A DNA stretch of 64,000 nt from Sulfuricurvum kujiense DSM 16994. GTDB lineage: Bacteria > Campylobacterota > Campylobacteria > Campylobacterales > Sulfurimonadaceae. Made by a program: the position numbers and the translations under genes. Under the pieces are notes generated by a model, which made no database searches, was not told the DNA's origin, and saw only the letters and a program-made list of their open reading frames with translations. Location of the stretch: assembly GCF_000183725.1 (NCBI RefSeq), contig NC_014762.1, positions 1 to 64,000 of the forward strand. The letters run 5' to 3'. Positions 48,100 through 57,991 of this stretch are shown here, piece after piece (within the stretch, counting starts at the first letter, position 1; each line of letters starts with the position of its first letter).

Positions 48100-48888
48100 T
48101 TGCTAAACACCAAAACTATCGATTTTTCCAAATTCAGCTCCATTCGAATCGGCCCCATCGTCGAGGTAGCGCTCATCGAAAACGATGTTGTCCCCGAGGG
48201 GCATATGATCGTCGGTTCCGCTAACAACGTCCTCATCTCTCCCACTCCGCCGCCGCTGATGATCCTCTCCAAAGAGTACGATTTTATCCGCCTTGAAGAC
48301 GACGGGCTCCATATCGGTGCGGCAACCCCCGGAGGACGGGTCGTCTCTTTCTGCAAAAAGAACGACATCGCCCATTTCGAATACCTCTCCAAACTCCCCG
48401 GAACACTCGGCGGAATGCTGAAGATGAATGCGGGACTGAAAGAGTATGAAATCTTTAACCATCTGATCGCCATCCGCACGATGAGCGGCTGGAAGCAAAA
48501 AAACGAAATCGAATTCGGCTACCGAAAAACCTCCATTCATGAAGTCGTTTTTGAAGCAGTATTCGAAGTGCACCCAGGCTACTCAAACGAACGGTATGAG
48601 ATGTTTTCTCAGATGCGTTCCAATCAGCCCAATGACCCGAGCGCGGGAAGCTGTTTTAAAAATCCTCCGGGGGATTATGCCGGGCGACTGATCGAAGCGG
48701 TCGGGTTAAAAGGGGTACGCCAGGGCTCCATGGCATTTAGCGAAGTGCATGCCAATTTTCTCGTCAACACGGGAGGTGGAACCTACAGCGATGCGCTGAC
48801 CCTCATACATGAGGCACAAAAGCGGATAAAAGAGCAGTTTGACATCGATCTTCAATGCGAAATAGTACTGATTGATCAAAAAATATGA
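48100..48888 (+). CDS. murB: UDP-N-acetylenolpyruvoylglucosamine reductase MurB
   Basis: FAD enzyme that makes UDP-MurNAc for peptidoglycan. 262 residues, TTG start at 48100 with GAGG upstream. FSSIRIGP near residue 12, the flavin-binding GSANNVLISP and GAATPGGRVV, YLSKLPGTLGGMLKMNAGL, and the catalytic serine in PNDPSAGSCFKNPPGDYAGRLIEA. Compact type II-like MurB, as in other members of the phylum. Confidence 0.93.
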   Translation: MLNTKTIDFSKFSSIRIGPIVEVALIENDVVPEGHMIVGSANNVLISPTPPPLMILSKEYDFIRLEDDGLHIGAATPGGRVVSFCKKNDIAHFEYLSKLPGTLGGMLKMNAGLKEYEIFNHLIAIRTMSGWKQKNEIEFGYRKTSIHEVVFEAVFEVHPGYSNERYEMFSQMRSNQPNDPSAGSCFKNPPGDYAGRLIEAVGLKGVRQGSMAFSEVHANFLVNTGGGTYSDALTLIHEAQKRIKEQFDIDLQCEIVLIDQKI

Positions 48889-48943
48889 CGATAAAATAAT
48901 CTTTTCTATTGACTTTAGTCGTCACAGTTTGATAAAATGACGA
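48886..48943 (+). promoter_or_regulatory. Strong promoter with repeated TGACGA sites before the recombinase-like gene
   Basis: TTGACT (48909-48914), 18 bases, TAAAAT (48933-48938): a near-consensus vegetative promoter. TGACGA stands at 48886-48891 and 48938-48943, and its complement TCGTCA at 48919-48924. The last two form an inverted pair across the -10, a possible operator, perhaps for the downstream DNA-binding protein itself. Confidence 0.55.
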
Positions 48944-48977
48944 TGAAACTAAAAATAGCAAAGGATTTAAGCGTACA

Positions 48978-49640
48978 ATGACGGTAAGTTATATCCGACC
49001 GGATAAAGATTTTGACGGTGTTTATGAGCAGCTTAAATTGATCAACGGTTATGCCGATCAGAAGGGGATAGCCATCAATGAAGAGATGGTGGATCAGACT
49101 TCCCAGAATAAGCGGCTGAGTGAACGTCATGAAGTCGTCCGTTTCTTCCGTTCTCTGGATGGGGATACGTTAATCATTTACGATACATGGACATTAAGCA
49201 GTTGTATCGAAGATGTAGTCCAAATGTTTAGTTGTCTCCTCAAAAACAATAATACCCTCCATTTTGTCAAACCGGGCGTGATAATCGACCGCAAAAGTGA
49301 TACAATGGTCGTTTTAGGTCTTATTGATCAACTCCGCCAGATATTGCAAGACGATGCGAAAAAAGGGATTGGACGTCCGCGAGGATCAAAATCGTCATCA
49401 AAATTCGATATTCACTTGGAACAGATTATCGACTTATTGAAGAAACGGCGTAGTGTAAGTGAAATTGCACGGGTGCTGGACGTGAGCCGAAGCTCGCTGA
49501 AAGATTATATTGAATCACGTGAGCTAAAAGAGGTCGTAAACGGTGTCATCGGTATCGGAAACGATGAGGATGCGGAAGCAACGGTGATCGGGACGATTCG
49601 GTGCCCGATTGATGAATCACAAAAAAGGGAAAATATATGA
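48978..49640 (+). CDS. Serine-recombinase-fold DNA-binding protein without catalytic residues
   Basis: A 220-residue protein with a resolvase-like N-terminal domain (about 2-135) and a C-terminal helix-turn-helix (about 150-182, IIDLLKKRRSVSEIARVLDVSRSSLKDYI). The usual YxRVS active site reads YIRPDKD (5-11), so the serine is gone (Asp9), and the WRLDRLGRS motif reads YDTWTLSSC (68-76), losing both arginines. A GRPRGSK stretch (about 132-138) precedes the HTH. I infer a transcription regulator. It overlaps ccoG by 4 bases. Confidence 0.82.
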   Translation: MTVSYIRPDKDFDGVYEQLKLINGYADQKGIAINEEMVDQTSQNKRLSERHEVVRFFRSLDGDTLIIYDTWTLSSCIEDVVQMFSCLLKNNNTLHFVKPGVIIDRKSDTMVVLGLIDQLRQILQDDAKKGIGRPRGSKSSSKFDIHLEQIIDLLKKRRSVSEIARVLDVSRSSLKDYIESRELKEVVNGVIGIGNDEDAEATVIGTIRCPIDESQKRENI

Positions 49641-51085
49641 GCAATGAAACAACCCCGACAGGGAAAGAGTATTTGTCCGGATGGACACCTTGGCGTATCA
49701 AACGGTACTGGTTTTACGGTTTGGTAACCATTATATCTCTGGTAATCCCATGGATTACCATTAACGGCAACCACCTTTTCTTGCTGAGTTTTGACAAACT
49801 CAAACTCCATTTGATGTTTGTTCAATTTGATATGCAAGAACTTTATTTGATGCCGTTTTTATTAATGATTTTGTTCATCGGGATATTCGGTATTACCGTA
49901 TTGGGTGGACGGGTTTTTTGCGGATGGATATGTCCCCAAACCATTTTCCGCGTCGTTTACCGTGATTTGATCGAAACGAAACTCTTAGGGCTTCGTAAAC
50001 GGATTAAAAATAAACAACAAGAGCCGGATTATTCAAAACCGGAAAATAAACTCAAACGCCTTGTCGCAATTTTGCTGTGGACCGGTTTGGCATTTATCGC
50101 GGCATCGGATTTAATGTGGTATTTCGTACCGCCGGAAGACTTCTTAGCTTATATCCAAAACCCTGCCGAGCATACGGTTCTGATCGGTTCTATCTTGGGT
50201 ATCGTCGCTTTTTTAGTTTATGACGTCATCTTCCTGAAAGAGAATTTTTGTGTCTATGTTTGCCCTTATTCACGTATCCAATCGGTTTTGTACGATGATG
50301 ATACCGTTATGGCGATCTATAATCCAAACCGCGGCGGCGACATCTATAATGAGCATAAAGAAAAAATCTTCACAAAACAAAACGATCTGTTAAGTGTCAA
50401 TCCAAAAGCGGAATGTACTACCTGCGAAAGCTGTGTGACCGTATGTCCTACCCACATTGATATCCGCAAAGGGCTGCAGCTGGAGTGTATCAACTGTCTA
50501 GAATGTGTCGATGCGTGTACCGAAGTCATGGGTAAACTCGGCAAACCAAGCCTAGTCGAATGGTCAAGTGAAAAAGAGACCCTGTTTATGAAAGGAAAAA
50601 CCCAGTATTTCCGTCCAAAAATTTTAGGGTACATCACCGTATTGGTCGTCGTCAGTATTATTTTGGCAATGATGGGAAGCAAAAAAGAGTATATGCTTCT
50701 TAATATCAACAAAGAGAACCGTTTGTACTCCATCCATAACGATGACGGAAAAGTCAAAGTTGAGAATGCATATACGTTCTTACTGCAAAACACATTGAAT
50801 GAAGACCACGATTACTATTTTGACGTTGTCGCCCCTGCTGGGATGGAAGGCAAAATCAAGATCGAAGAACCGGAAGAAGCCTTTACGGTTAAACCGGGCG
50901 TCGTTAAGAAAAAAGTCGTTGTCCTTTACACAGACGAGATCCTCGTGAATGACGAACGTAAAGATACAGTGATTCCTATCACCATTAACGCTTACGCGGT
51001 TGATGCAAAAGATAAAGTGGCGGTTACACGTCAATCGACCTTTACTTTCCCACGTGCCGATTTATTAAAAGAAGAAGAGGATTAA
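49637..51085 (+). CDS. ccoG: Cytochrome cbb3 oxidase assembly protein CcoG (RdxA/FixG family)
   Basis: Membrane iron-sulphur protein needed for copper delivery to cbb3 oxidase. 482 residues: helices near 28-50, 70-92, 150-170, 185-200 and 325-345, the GWICPQT motif (about 97-103, NapH-like), an 8-Cys double [4Fe-4S] ferredoxin region CTTCESCVTVCPTH...CINCLECVDAC (about 257-295), and an Ig-like periplasmic C-terminus. Translationally coupled to the recombinase-fold gene. The cbb3 oxidase genes themselves are not in the window. Confidence 0.94.
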   Translation: MSNETTPTGKEYLSGWTPWRIKRYWFYGLVTIISLVIPWITINGNHLFLLSFDKLKLHLMFVQFDMQELYLMPFLLMILFIGIFGITVLGGRVFCGWICPQTIFRVVYRDLIETKLLGLRKRIKNKQQEPDYSKPENKLKRLVAILLWTGLAFIAASDLMWYFVPPEDFLAYIQNPAEHTVLIGSILGIVAFLVYDVIFLKENFCVYVCPYSRIQSVLYDDDTVMAIYNPNRGGDIYNEHKEKIFTKQNDLLSVNPKAECTTCESCVTVCPTHIDIRKGLQLECINCLECVDACTEVMGKLGKPSLVEWSSEKETLFMKGKTQYFRPKILGYITVLVVVSIILAMMGSKKEYMLLNINKENRLYSIHNDDGKVKVENAYTFLLQNTLNEDHDYYFDVVAPAGMEGKIKIEEPEEAFTVKPGVVKKKVVVLYTDEILVNDERKDTVIPITINAYAVDAKDKVAVTRQSTFTFPRADLLKEEED

Positions 51086-51094
51086 TCCTCTTCT
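51073..51094. terminator. 22-bp palindrome at the ccoG stop codon
   Basis: AGAAGAGGATT-AATCCTCTTCT is perfectly self-complementary (51073-51094) and contains the ccoG stop codon. As RNA it would form a stem with a short loop, followed by pyrimidine-rich sequence. A weak terminator is the simplest reading. Confidence 0.45.
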
Positions 51095-51149
51095 GGCCAT
51101 CGTTTCCTCTTTTCCTTTCTAATCAGCCATTTATAGTACAATACCCTCC

Positions 51150-52370
51150 ATGAAAACAGTAGCAATTATCGGCGGCGGTGCGAGCGGACTGATGGCGGGG
51201 CTTTTTGCGGCACGCGCCGGTGCAAACGTCACACTCTATGAGCAAAATAACGGTGTCGGTAAAAAGATTTTAGCCTCCGGCAACGGACGGTGCAATATCA
51301 TCAACACGACATCTTCAGCTGACGATTTTGCAGGGACTGACCCTCATTTTGTCACCTATGCACTCAAACAGCTCAATTTTACTTATTTTGAAAAACTTTG
51401 CCTGTCAATGGGGTTGGTTCTTGATATTAAAGAAGACGGACGATGCTATCCTCTCTCCAATGAGGCAAAATCAGTATTGATCGCACTCAAAAGTGCGGCA
51501 AGTGATGCGGGCGTCCATATCCGTACCGACAATTCGGTGAGTGACATATCGAAAAAAGATGCCCAATTTATCGTTGAAACACCTACAGATAAAAAATATT
51601 TTGATGCGGTACTGATTGCTACAGGCTCCGAAGCGGCACCCCAGCTGGGTGCGTCGGCTGATGGCTATCGATTTGCCGAAAAGTTTGGGCACGAAATTGT
51701 CCCGACTTACCCCTCATTGGTGCAGCTTCATTTAAATTCAAAACATCACCATAAAATGGCAGGGGTCAAAACAACGGCCGAAGTAACCCTCATCATCGAC
51801 GGTAAATCCAAAGAAAAAATCCAAGGGGACATCCTCTTCGCTGCGTACGGTATTTCTGGACTTGCTATCCTCGATATCAGCCAGAAAGCTTCCTATGCCC
51901 TCCTCAACAAACAACGTGTCAGTATTTCCCTCAATCTCCTCCCCCGTTATGATCGTCAAAGTCTCATAAATATCGTCGAGAAGCTGTTTGCATCCGTACC
52001 TAAGCATGATGTCCATACGGCACTCTGCGGCCTTATGCCTGCCAAAATTGCGACCTATCTTCTCGATGATGCGGGTATAGCACTCTCCGCACCCGTATCT
52101 GCGCTCAATCCAAAAGAGATTAAAAAACTCTCCCACCTGATCGGCGAATGGAAATTTGAGGTGAACGGTACTCACGGGTTCAAACATGCCGAAGTGAGCG
52201 GCGGCGGCGTATCAACAGCCCAAATCAATAATAAAACAATGGAATCAAAACTGGTAGAGGGTCTCTATTTTGCGGGAGAAGTACTCGATATCGTAGGGAA
52301 GCGCGGAGGCTATAATTTTAACTTTGCGTGGGCTAGCGGAATGATTGCGGGAAAAGAGATGGCAAAATAA
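51150..52370 (+). CDS. FAD-dependent oxidoreductase, HI0933/BaiN family
   Basis: A 406-residue flavoprotein. GGGASG (8-13) binds FAD, ASGNGRCNIIN (about 42-52) is the family signature, ATGSEAAPQLGASADGY (about 155-171) is the second FAD motif, and the C-terminus GLYFAGEVLDIVGKRGGYNFNFAWASG closes the site. Function in vivo is unknown for most members; related enzymes reduce C=C bonds or are annotated as aminoacetone oxidase. The gene is single. Confidence 0.85.
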   Translation: MKTVAIIGGGASGLMAGLFAARAGANVTLYEQNNGVGKKILASGNGRCNIINTTSSADDFAGTDPHFVTYALKQLNFTYFEKLCLSMGLVLDIKEDGRCYPLSNEAKSVLIALKSAASDAGVHIRTDNSVSDISKKDAQFIVETPTDKKYFDAVLIATGSEAAPQLGASADGYRFAEKFGHEIVPTYPSLVQLHLNSKHHHKMAGVKTTAEVTLIIDGKSKEKIQGDILFAAYGISGLAILDISQKASYALLNKQRVSISLNLLPRYDRQSLINIVEKLFASVPKHDVHTALCGLMPAKIATYLLDDAGIALSAPVSALNPKEIKKLSHLIGEWKFEVNGTHGFKHAEVSGGGVSTAQINNKTMESKLVEGLYFAGEVLDIVGKRGGYNFNFAWASGMIAGKEMAK

Positions 52371-52388
52371 TTTCAACTATTATTTTAT

Positions 52389-52476
52389 TAAGTCCCCGTA
52401 ATCCAATACAAAGAGCCGTTCCGAAGGCAGTAGTGCCGAGAGGAACGAGCGTTCTTGGATTGCGGTATGATCTTTT
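52389..52476. repeat. Inverted repeat element between flavoprotein and typA genes
   Basis: Arms CCGTAATCCAA (about 52395-52405) and TTGGATTGCGG (about 52454-52464) enclose a GC-rich centre with GTTCC...GGAAC pairing. It lacks the core of the family at 2.7-63.7 kb, so it is a different element. One copy only in this window. Confidence 0.5.
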
Positions 52477-52477
52477 G

Positions 52478-52505
52478 GTACTTTTCTGACTAAACAGAAA
52501 AGTAC
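52478..52505. terminator. Hairpin downstream of typA
   Basis: GTACTTTTCTG (52478-52488) pairs with CAGAAAAGTAC (52495-52505), an 11-bp perfect stem with a 6-base loop, 10 bases past the typA stop. No clean T-run follows on the minus strand, so termination is uncertain. Confidence 0.55.
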
Positions 52506-52515
52506 ACGAGAGTGA

Positions 52516-54318
52516 TTATTTTTTCCCGTAACGTTTACGGTCAGTCGGATCCAACCAGCGTTTGCGGATACGGATGTTAAGAGGTGTAACTTCGAGAAGC
52601 TCATCATCTTCGATCCACTCCAACGCACGCTCAAGGTTCATATCACGCGGCGGAACAAGCTTGATCGCTTCATCCGCACCGGATGAACGGACGTTTGATT
52701 GCGCTTTCCCTTTGATAGGGTTAACGTCAAGGTCGTTTGAACGGCTGTGCTCACCGATAATCATCCCTTTGTATACTTTGGTTTGAGGCGCTGTGAAAAG
52801 GACACCGCGGTCTTGCAAGTTGAACAATGAGTACGCAAGGGCAACACCGTCTTCCGTCGAGATCAACGCACCGTATTGGCGGCTCTCAACATTCCCGGTA
52901 TACGGACGGAATTCCAAGAATGAGTGGTTCATAACCCCTTCACCTTTGGTATCGGTCAAGAATTGCCCACGGAAACCGATAAGACCGCGTGCCGGAATTT
53001 CGAACTCAACGCGGGTAAAGCCCTCACCCATCGGTACCATCGCTTTCATTTCCGCTTTACGGCGGCCAAGACGCTCGATGATCGTACCTGCGAAATCTGC
53101 CGGAAGGTCAACAACAAGGTGCTCGAACGGTTCACATTTGACCCCTTCGATCTCTTTAACGATAACTTCAGGACGTCCGATACCGAACTCAAACCCTTCA
53201 CGACGCATGTTTTCAGCTAAGATAGTGATTTGAAGCTCACCACGACCGGAAACGATAAATTTACCTTCTCCGACCGTCTCGTAACGCATTGCAACGTTGG
53301 TGTTCATCTCTGCATCAAGACGCTCACGGATTTTATTTGCCGTAACGTGTTTACCTTCTTGTCCTGCAAGCGGAGAGTCATTTACCGAGAATACAACGGT
53401 CAATGTAGGCTCTTCGATGTGCATAGGATCAAGAGGCATAGGGTTTTGCGGATCACAGATAGTATCTCCGACGTCTACGGTTTCGATACCGGCAACGGCA
53501 ACGATATCGCCCGCTTCCGCTTCCTGGATCTCCATACGGTTAAGTCCCAAGAATCCGATCAATTTAGAAATTTTCCCTTTGACCATCTCTCCGTCGGCTT
53601 TTGCAAGGAGGATATTGTCCCCTTTTGCAATCTTACCGTTGAAGATACGGGCAATACCGATTTTACCGACGTAGTTATCGTAGTCAAGTGTGAAAACTTG
53701 CAACTGTGTCGGATTGGCAGCATCACCGGTCGGTTCAGGCACTTTTTCCAAAATGGTGTTAAACATACATGTAAAATCACCGTCAGGATCAGCCATGTCC
53801 ATTTTTGCGATACCGTCACGCGCTGCAGCGTAAATGATCGGGAAATCGAGTTGATCTTCCGTCGCGTCCATTGCAACGAAAAGGTCGAATACTTCATCGA
53901 CTACTCGCTCAGGGTCAGCAGATGGTTTATCGATTTTGTTAATAACGACGATCGGTTTGATTCCAAGTCCGAGCATTTTTTTAACAACGAATTTGGTTTG
54001 AGGCATAACACCCTCATAAGCATCAACGAGGATCAATGCACCGTCAACCATTTTCAAAACACGCTCAACCTCACCGCCGAAGTCGGCATGGCCCGGAGTA
54101 TCGATAATGTTAATTTTGTGATCGCCGTAGCGGATCGCAGTATTTTTAGAAAGAATCGTGATCCCGCGCTCTTTTTCAAGGGCATTAGAGTCCATCGCTC
54201 TTTCGTTTACTTGTTCGTGTGTTCCGAACGTTCCGGATTGTTTGAGCAATCCGTCAACTAGGGTCGTTTTACCATGGTCAACGTGGGCGATGACGGCAAT
54301 GTTACGAATTTTTTGCAC
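52516..54318 (-). CDS. typA: Ribosome-associated GTPase TypA/BipA
   Basis: Translational GTPase helping 50S assembly and stress adaptation. 600 residues with the P-loop AHVDHGKTT (11-19), the switch [17 protein letters not shown], domains II-III, V and the BipA-specific C-terminus (about 480-600) ending in [20 protein letters not shown]. The start is an ATG with an AAGGATA ribosome site. Single gene with its own intergenic region on both sides. Confidence 0.97.
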   Translation of the reverse strand: MQKIRNIAVIAHVDHGKTTLVDGLLKQSGTFGTHEQVNERAMDSNALEKERGITILSKNTAIRYGDHKINIIDTPGHADFGGEVERVLKMVDGALILVDAYEGVMPQTKFVVKKMLGLGIKPIVVINKIDKPSADPERVVDEVFDLFVAMDATEDQLDFPIIYAAARDGIAKMDMADPDGDFTCMFNTILEKVPEPTGDAANPTQLQVFTLDYDNYVGKIGIARIFNGKIAKGDNILLAKADGEMVKGKISKLIGFLGLNRMEIQEAEAGDIVAVAGIETVDVGDTICDPQNPMPLDPMHIEEPTLTVVFSVNDSPLAGQEGKHVTANKIRERLDAEMNTNVAMRYETVGEGKFIVSGRGELQITILAENMRREGFEFGIGRPEVIVKEIEGVKCEPFEHLVVDLPADFAGTIIERLGRRKAEMKAMVPMGEGFTRVEFEIPARGLIGFRGQFLTDTKGEGVMNHSFLEFRPYTGNVESRQYGALISTEDGVALAYSLFNLQDRGVLFTAPQTKVYKGMIIGEHSRSNDLDVNPIKGKAQSNVRSSGADEAIKLVPPRDMNLERALEWIEDDELLEVTPLNIRIRKRWLDPTDRKRYGKK

Positions 54319-54425
54319 TGAATATCCTTGTAGGTAGGCAATAATTTTCGCGAATTATATCTTATATAAGGTTAAGGATATGTTAAGGCAAAATCATATT
54401 ATTACTGTTCCGTTACTATCATTAG

Positions 54426-54440
54426 TGGAATATTTTTTGC
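54426..54440 (+). promoter_or_regulatory. Sigma-54 promoter before fliK
   Basis: TGGAATATTTTTTGC: GG at 54427-54428 and GC at 54439-54440 are 10 bases apart, the invariant -24/-12 spacing. The same 15 bases occur before flgE at 57942-57956. Sigma-54 (with FlgR) controls mid-class flagellar genes in Campylobacterota. The start of the transcript is expected about 12 bases downstream. Confidence 0.85.
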
Positions 54441-54495
54441 TTTGCTTAACTACTTTAATAATCGAGCGGATACGTACGCTCACTAAGGATCGATT

Positions 54496-55902
54496 ATGAT
54501 CGTTCAAAGCAAAGAAAATAAATCACAGGGATCACTCGTTGATTTGCTGGGTGGAAATACGAAAAACTCTTCCGCAGCAAAATCAAATGATCTTTTTTCA
54601 AAACTTTTGGCTTCTATCGGTATTCAAGGCAAAGGCGATGAAAATAAAATTGTTAAAACAAACGATTTTAAAGCCGTTATTGACCCCAAAAATAAATCGG
54701 CAGCGATTCCGACAAGCACCACAGAATTAAAAGCTTCCCAGATGAAAGAGTTGCAAACACTTTTGAGCGGAAAAGAGGGGAAAGAAGCAACACTTGTTTC
54801 AACCGAACTGCTCGAAAATATGACAAATGATCAAATGCGCACTCTGATTAATCGGGCTAAAGATTATCTAAAAAATGAGATCAGTGCGAAAAGCCCGGAA
54901 TATCAGGCTGACCCGAAATCGTTGCCGAAAACATTAGGCGCTCTGGTTAAATTGGCTGAAAAACTTGGGCTTGAACCGCAAAGTATCTCTCTTGCGACCA
55001 TTGTAAACGAGCCTGAAGAAAAAGCTTCTTTCTCGAATGAACTGCTTTCAAAACCTCTCTTTGAAGCTAAAGCGATTGCCGCACTTCCCGCAACCGTCAT
55101 GGAAGAGAGTGCTCCGATAGAAGCGATTACACAACTTTTAAGTGAATTAAAAAACAAAGAGCAAAAAAATACCAAGCCGCTTTCAACAGAAACATCTGTG
55201 CAAGAAAAATCTGATAAAGCTGAAACACAGCCGTTAACCACGCTTCTTCAAGCCATGGATAAGAAGGAGGAGAAAACAGCTTCGACTTCCGTTTCTGAAA
55301 AAGTTGATCCGATAAAAATTGCTTCGACGCCAACAGCAGCGACGAATAAAACCGATGCACTGATTGCCCTTTTAAAAGAGAGTAATGATGCAAAAGAGAT
55401 AAAATCAGAATCTATAAAAGTGGAAGGGGAATCTTCTAAATCTTTGCATGTCCCTAAAGCCGACTCTTTGGAAGTAAAAGCAAAAGAGGCACAGCAAAGT
55501 ATGCGCCATTTTGCAAGTGACCTCAAAGAAGCCGTTCAAGAGTACAAACCCCCTTTTACCCGCCTTACGATGAAACTTAATCCCGAAAAACTGGGAGAAG
55601 TTGAAGTGACCCTTGTGCAACGGGGCAACAATGTCCACGTCAATATTCAGTCCAATAATGCCAACAGTGTCGCTTTCTTGGCACATAACGCCACCGAACT
55701 CAAAGCGCAGCTTGCGTCTCAGGGGATTCAGAACGCAACCATGAACTTTATGTCCGGAGGCGATAGTCAAAATCAGCAAGCAGGGCAACAACAGCAGCAA
55801 GGGCAACAGCAGCGTTTCCGTGCGTATGAGTCGTTTGAGGAACTGAACCTCAATGAAGAGCAGATTTCTGCTCTTGAAATTATTATCCCGCATTACGCGT
55901 AA
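54496..55902 (+). CDS. fliK: Flagellar hook-length control protein FliK
   Basis: Exported molecular ruler that stops hook growth and switches export specificity. 468 residues: a long, poorly conserved Lys/Glu/Thr-rich stretch (about 1-345) and a conserved C-terminal domain (about 345-425) with PPFTRLTMKLNPEKLGEVEVTLVQRG. A Gln-rich run near 420-432 is a local oddity. It is led by a sigma-54 promoter and followed at 15 bases by flgD. Confidence 0.88.
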   Translation: MIVQSKENKSQGSLVDLLGGNTKNSSAAKSNDLFSKLLASIGIQGKGDENKIVKTNDFKAVIDPKNKSAAIPTSTTELKASQMKELQTLLSGKEGKEATLVSTELLENMTNDQMRTLINRAKDYLKNEISAKSPEYQADPKSLPKTLGALVKLAEKLGLEPQSISLATIVNEPEEKASFSNELLSKPLFEAKAIAALPATVMEESAPIEAITQLLSELKNKEQKNTKPLSTETSVQEKSDKAETQPLTTLLQAMDKKEEKTASTSVSEKVDPIKIASTPTAATNKTDALIALLKESNDAKEIKSESIKVEGESSKSLHVPKADSLEVKAKEAQQSMRHFASDLKEAVQEYKPPFTRLTMKLNPEKLGEVEVTLVQRGNNVHVNIQSNNANSVAFLAHNATELKAQLASQGIQNATMNFMSGGDSQNQQAGQQQQQGQQQRFRAYESFEELNLNEEQISALEIIIPHYA

Positions 55903-55917
55903 ACCAAGGAGACTATT

Positions 55918-56592
55918 ATGGCTATTAATGCTTATGGAGCGTACACAACAGATGCCGCATATACAGGTGCGACGACAGCTGCTACAAACGAAGATAAAAG
56001 TTCTTTGGGAAAAGATGATTTTCTCAAACTGCTGCTATTGGAACTCAAATATCAAGATCCAACATCTCCGATGGATAGTGAGAAAATTTTGTCCCAAACG
56101 TCACAGCTGGCTACGCTTGAATCGACAGAAAACACGAACAAAGCCCTTGAAACGCTAGCGGCTTCACTCACTTCATCAATGCAGTATTCCGGCATATCCG
56201 CAATCGGTAAAATGGCCGATACGGGGAGCAACGCGATTGTCAAAGAAAAAGATACGAGTGCAACGTTTGAAATATACTTTCCGGAGAAGGTAGCAAGCGG
56301 AAAAGTGAACATTCTCGATAGCGCCGGCAAGGTTCTTCGAAGCATCGAAATTGCTGAAACTGCAGCCGGGACAGCCCAATACAAATGGGATGGAAAAGAT
56401 AACGGCGGAACGCTTTTGGAGGAGGGGATTTACTATGTTGAGTCAACGTATACCAAAACCGACGGGACGAGTGCTACCGCGCGCGTCGGACGTTATCCGA
56501 TCGAATCGATTAAATTTGAGGGCGGTACTACCTATGCGAAGCTCGGATCCAGTTATGTCGATTTCAGTACGATTAAAGAAATTACGAACTGA
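55918..56592 (+). CDS. flgD: Flagellar hook cap protein FlgD
   Basis: Scaffold for hook assembly. 224 residues with the N-terminal FlgD motif LGKDDFLKLLLLELKYQDPTSPMDSEKILSQTSQLATLE (about 24-62) and the C-terminal Ig/tudor-like region NVNILDSAGKVLRSIE...YKWDGKDNGGTLLEEGIYYV. Part of fliK-flgD-flgE-like, separated from the next gene by 5 bases. Confidence 0.94.
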   Translation: MAINAYGAYTTDAAYTGATTAATNEDKSSLGKDDFLKLLLLELKYQDPTSPMDSEKILSQTSQLATLESTENTNKALETLAASLTSSMQYSGISAIGKMADTGSNAIVKEKDTSATFEIYFPEKVASGKVNILDSAGKVLRSIEIAETAAGTAQYKWDGKDNGGTLLEEGIYYVESTYTKTDGTSATARVGRYPIESIKFEGGTTYAKLGSSYVDFSTIKEITN

Positions 56593-56597
56593 GGCTG

Positions 56598-57938
56598 ATG
56601 ATGACACAGGGATATTATACGGGAATTTCAGGTATCCAAGCCAACCAGTACGGGTTGGATGTCATTGCAGATAATTTAGCAAATACCAATACGGTCGGTT
56701 TTCGCGGCTCGTCTACCGAATTCGCCTCTTTATTTAGTGAAAAGCTTGTCAGTTCCGGTTCTGCCCCGACTTATGATGAAATCGGTGCGGGGACAAGGTT
56801 GCAAGCGACAACAATGAATACGCAAAACGGATCGCTGCTCAACACGGACAGATTTAATGATTTAGCTATCAACGGAAACGGATGGTTCGGGGTAGTTTCT
56901 GGCCAAGATCGTTATTTTACCCGTGCGGGAAATTTCGTTCTGGACGAATACCAAAAAACCGATGGAGCCGCCAACTCTTCCGTCGGCCGTCTTACTACGA
57001 CGGAGGGGATGTATGTGACGGGGACGATGCTAAATAATTTCGCCTATGATTCACAATACAATTACTCGGCAAAATCGGATGTCACTGATACCGGAGCCTT
57101 TAAAATCACCGCTTCATTAAATACGGTTCCTCTTACCGATGCAAATGAACAGGGGCCGATTGAGCTGCCTACACGATTGGCATATCCGACAGAGCCTACG
57201 ACTAGCACAAAATTTTACGGTAATCTCGGTACGGATGTCGCCGAACGCACCATGAGTGCCAATGCCATCAGCCCCTCTAATGATCAAAACCGTATCAAGC
57301 TTGTTTTCACCCAAAGTGCGGTTCAGCCGGATCAGGGAGTCAGTTGGGATGTTGTCGCTACCGCTTCTTCCAATGACGGAACTGTGCTTTACGATACCCA
57401 GTACGGAACGGCTGTATTTAACGAAGGGGGTGGTTTGGAATCGTTTAGCCTGCCGACGATTAATAATGACGGAGCACCTGTGAGTGTTGATCTTGGCAGC
57501 GCATTCGGCGGTGTGATCTCCAGCGCAGGACCTACCATATCGGCTTCATCGCAATCTGACGGTATTTCCGGAGGGACTCTCAATAAATACAGTATCAATT
57601 CGGACGGGATTATCGTTGCCGATTTTTCTAACGGAAAACAAAGTACCATCGGCCGAATTGCAGTGTATCATTTTCAGAATGACCAAGGGTTAACCCGCTC
57701 GGGAAGCACTCTCTTTTCCCAAAGCGATAACAGCGGCAATCCGATGTTTTGGACCGATGCGAACGGAGAAGCGGTAACCGGAACAACGATAAGCAGCGGT
57801 CATCTGGAAAACTCGAATGTTCGCATGGAAGTTGGGCTTACCGATATGATCGTTATGCAGCGCGCTTATCAGGCGAATGCCAAAACGGTGACAACGGTGG
57901 ATGAAATGATCCAAAAAGCACTCTCGATGAGAAAATAA
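56598..57938 (+). CDS. Hook-family flagellar protein (FlgE-like, short)
   Basis: A 446-residue rod/hook family protein with the N-terminal NLANTNTVGFRGSS (about 28-41) and C-terminal LENSNVRMEVGLTDMIVMQRAYQANAKTVTTVDEMIQKAL. These ends form the D0 coils shared by FlgE, FlgF and FlgG. At 446 residues it is longer than FlgG and shorter than the 758-residue hook protein next to it, so it is a FlgE-like minor protein or a second hook form. It sits behind flgD in the same sigma-54 unit. Confidence 0.8.
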   Translation: MMTQGYYTGISGIQANQYGLDVIADNLANTNTVGFRGSSTEFASLFSEKLVSSGSAPTYDEIGAGTRLQATTMNTQNGSLLNTDRFNDLAINGNGWFGVVSGQDRYFTRAGNFVLDEYQKTDGAANSSVGRLTTTEGMYVTGTMLNNFAYDSQYNYSAKSDVTDTGAFKITASLNTVPLTDANEQGPIELPTRLAYPTEPTTSTKFYGNLGTDVAERTMSANAISPSNDQNRIKLVFTQSAVQPDQGVSWDVVATASSNDGTVLYDTQYGTAVFNEGGGLESFSLPTINNDGAPVSVDLGSAFGGVISSAGPTISASSQSDGISGGTLNKYSINSDGIIVADFSNGKQSTIGRIAVYHFQNDQGLTRSGSTLFSQSDNSGNPMFWTDANGEAVTGTTISSGHLENSNVRMEVGLTDMIVMQRAYQANAKTVTTVDEMIQKALSMRK

Positions 57939-57941
57939 TTT

Positions 57942-57956
57942 TGGAATATTTTTTGC
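57942..57956 (+). promoter_or_regulatory. Sigma-54 promoter before flgE
   Basis: TGGAATATTTTTTGC with GG at 57943-57944 and GC at 57955-57956. It is identical to the fliK site over 15 bases and begins 4 bases after the stop of the upstream hook-family gene. It lies 36 bases before the flgE ATG. Confidence 0.85.
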
Positions 57957-57991
57957 TTACTAATTTGACTTTGTCATAAAAAGGACATACT

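Noticed and set aside
48978-49640. Active site-specific recombinase or phase-variation invertase
   Set aside because: Catalytic serine and both arginines are missing and no inverted-repeat invertible segment was seen nearby.
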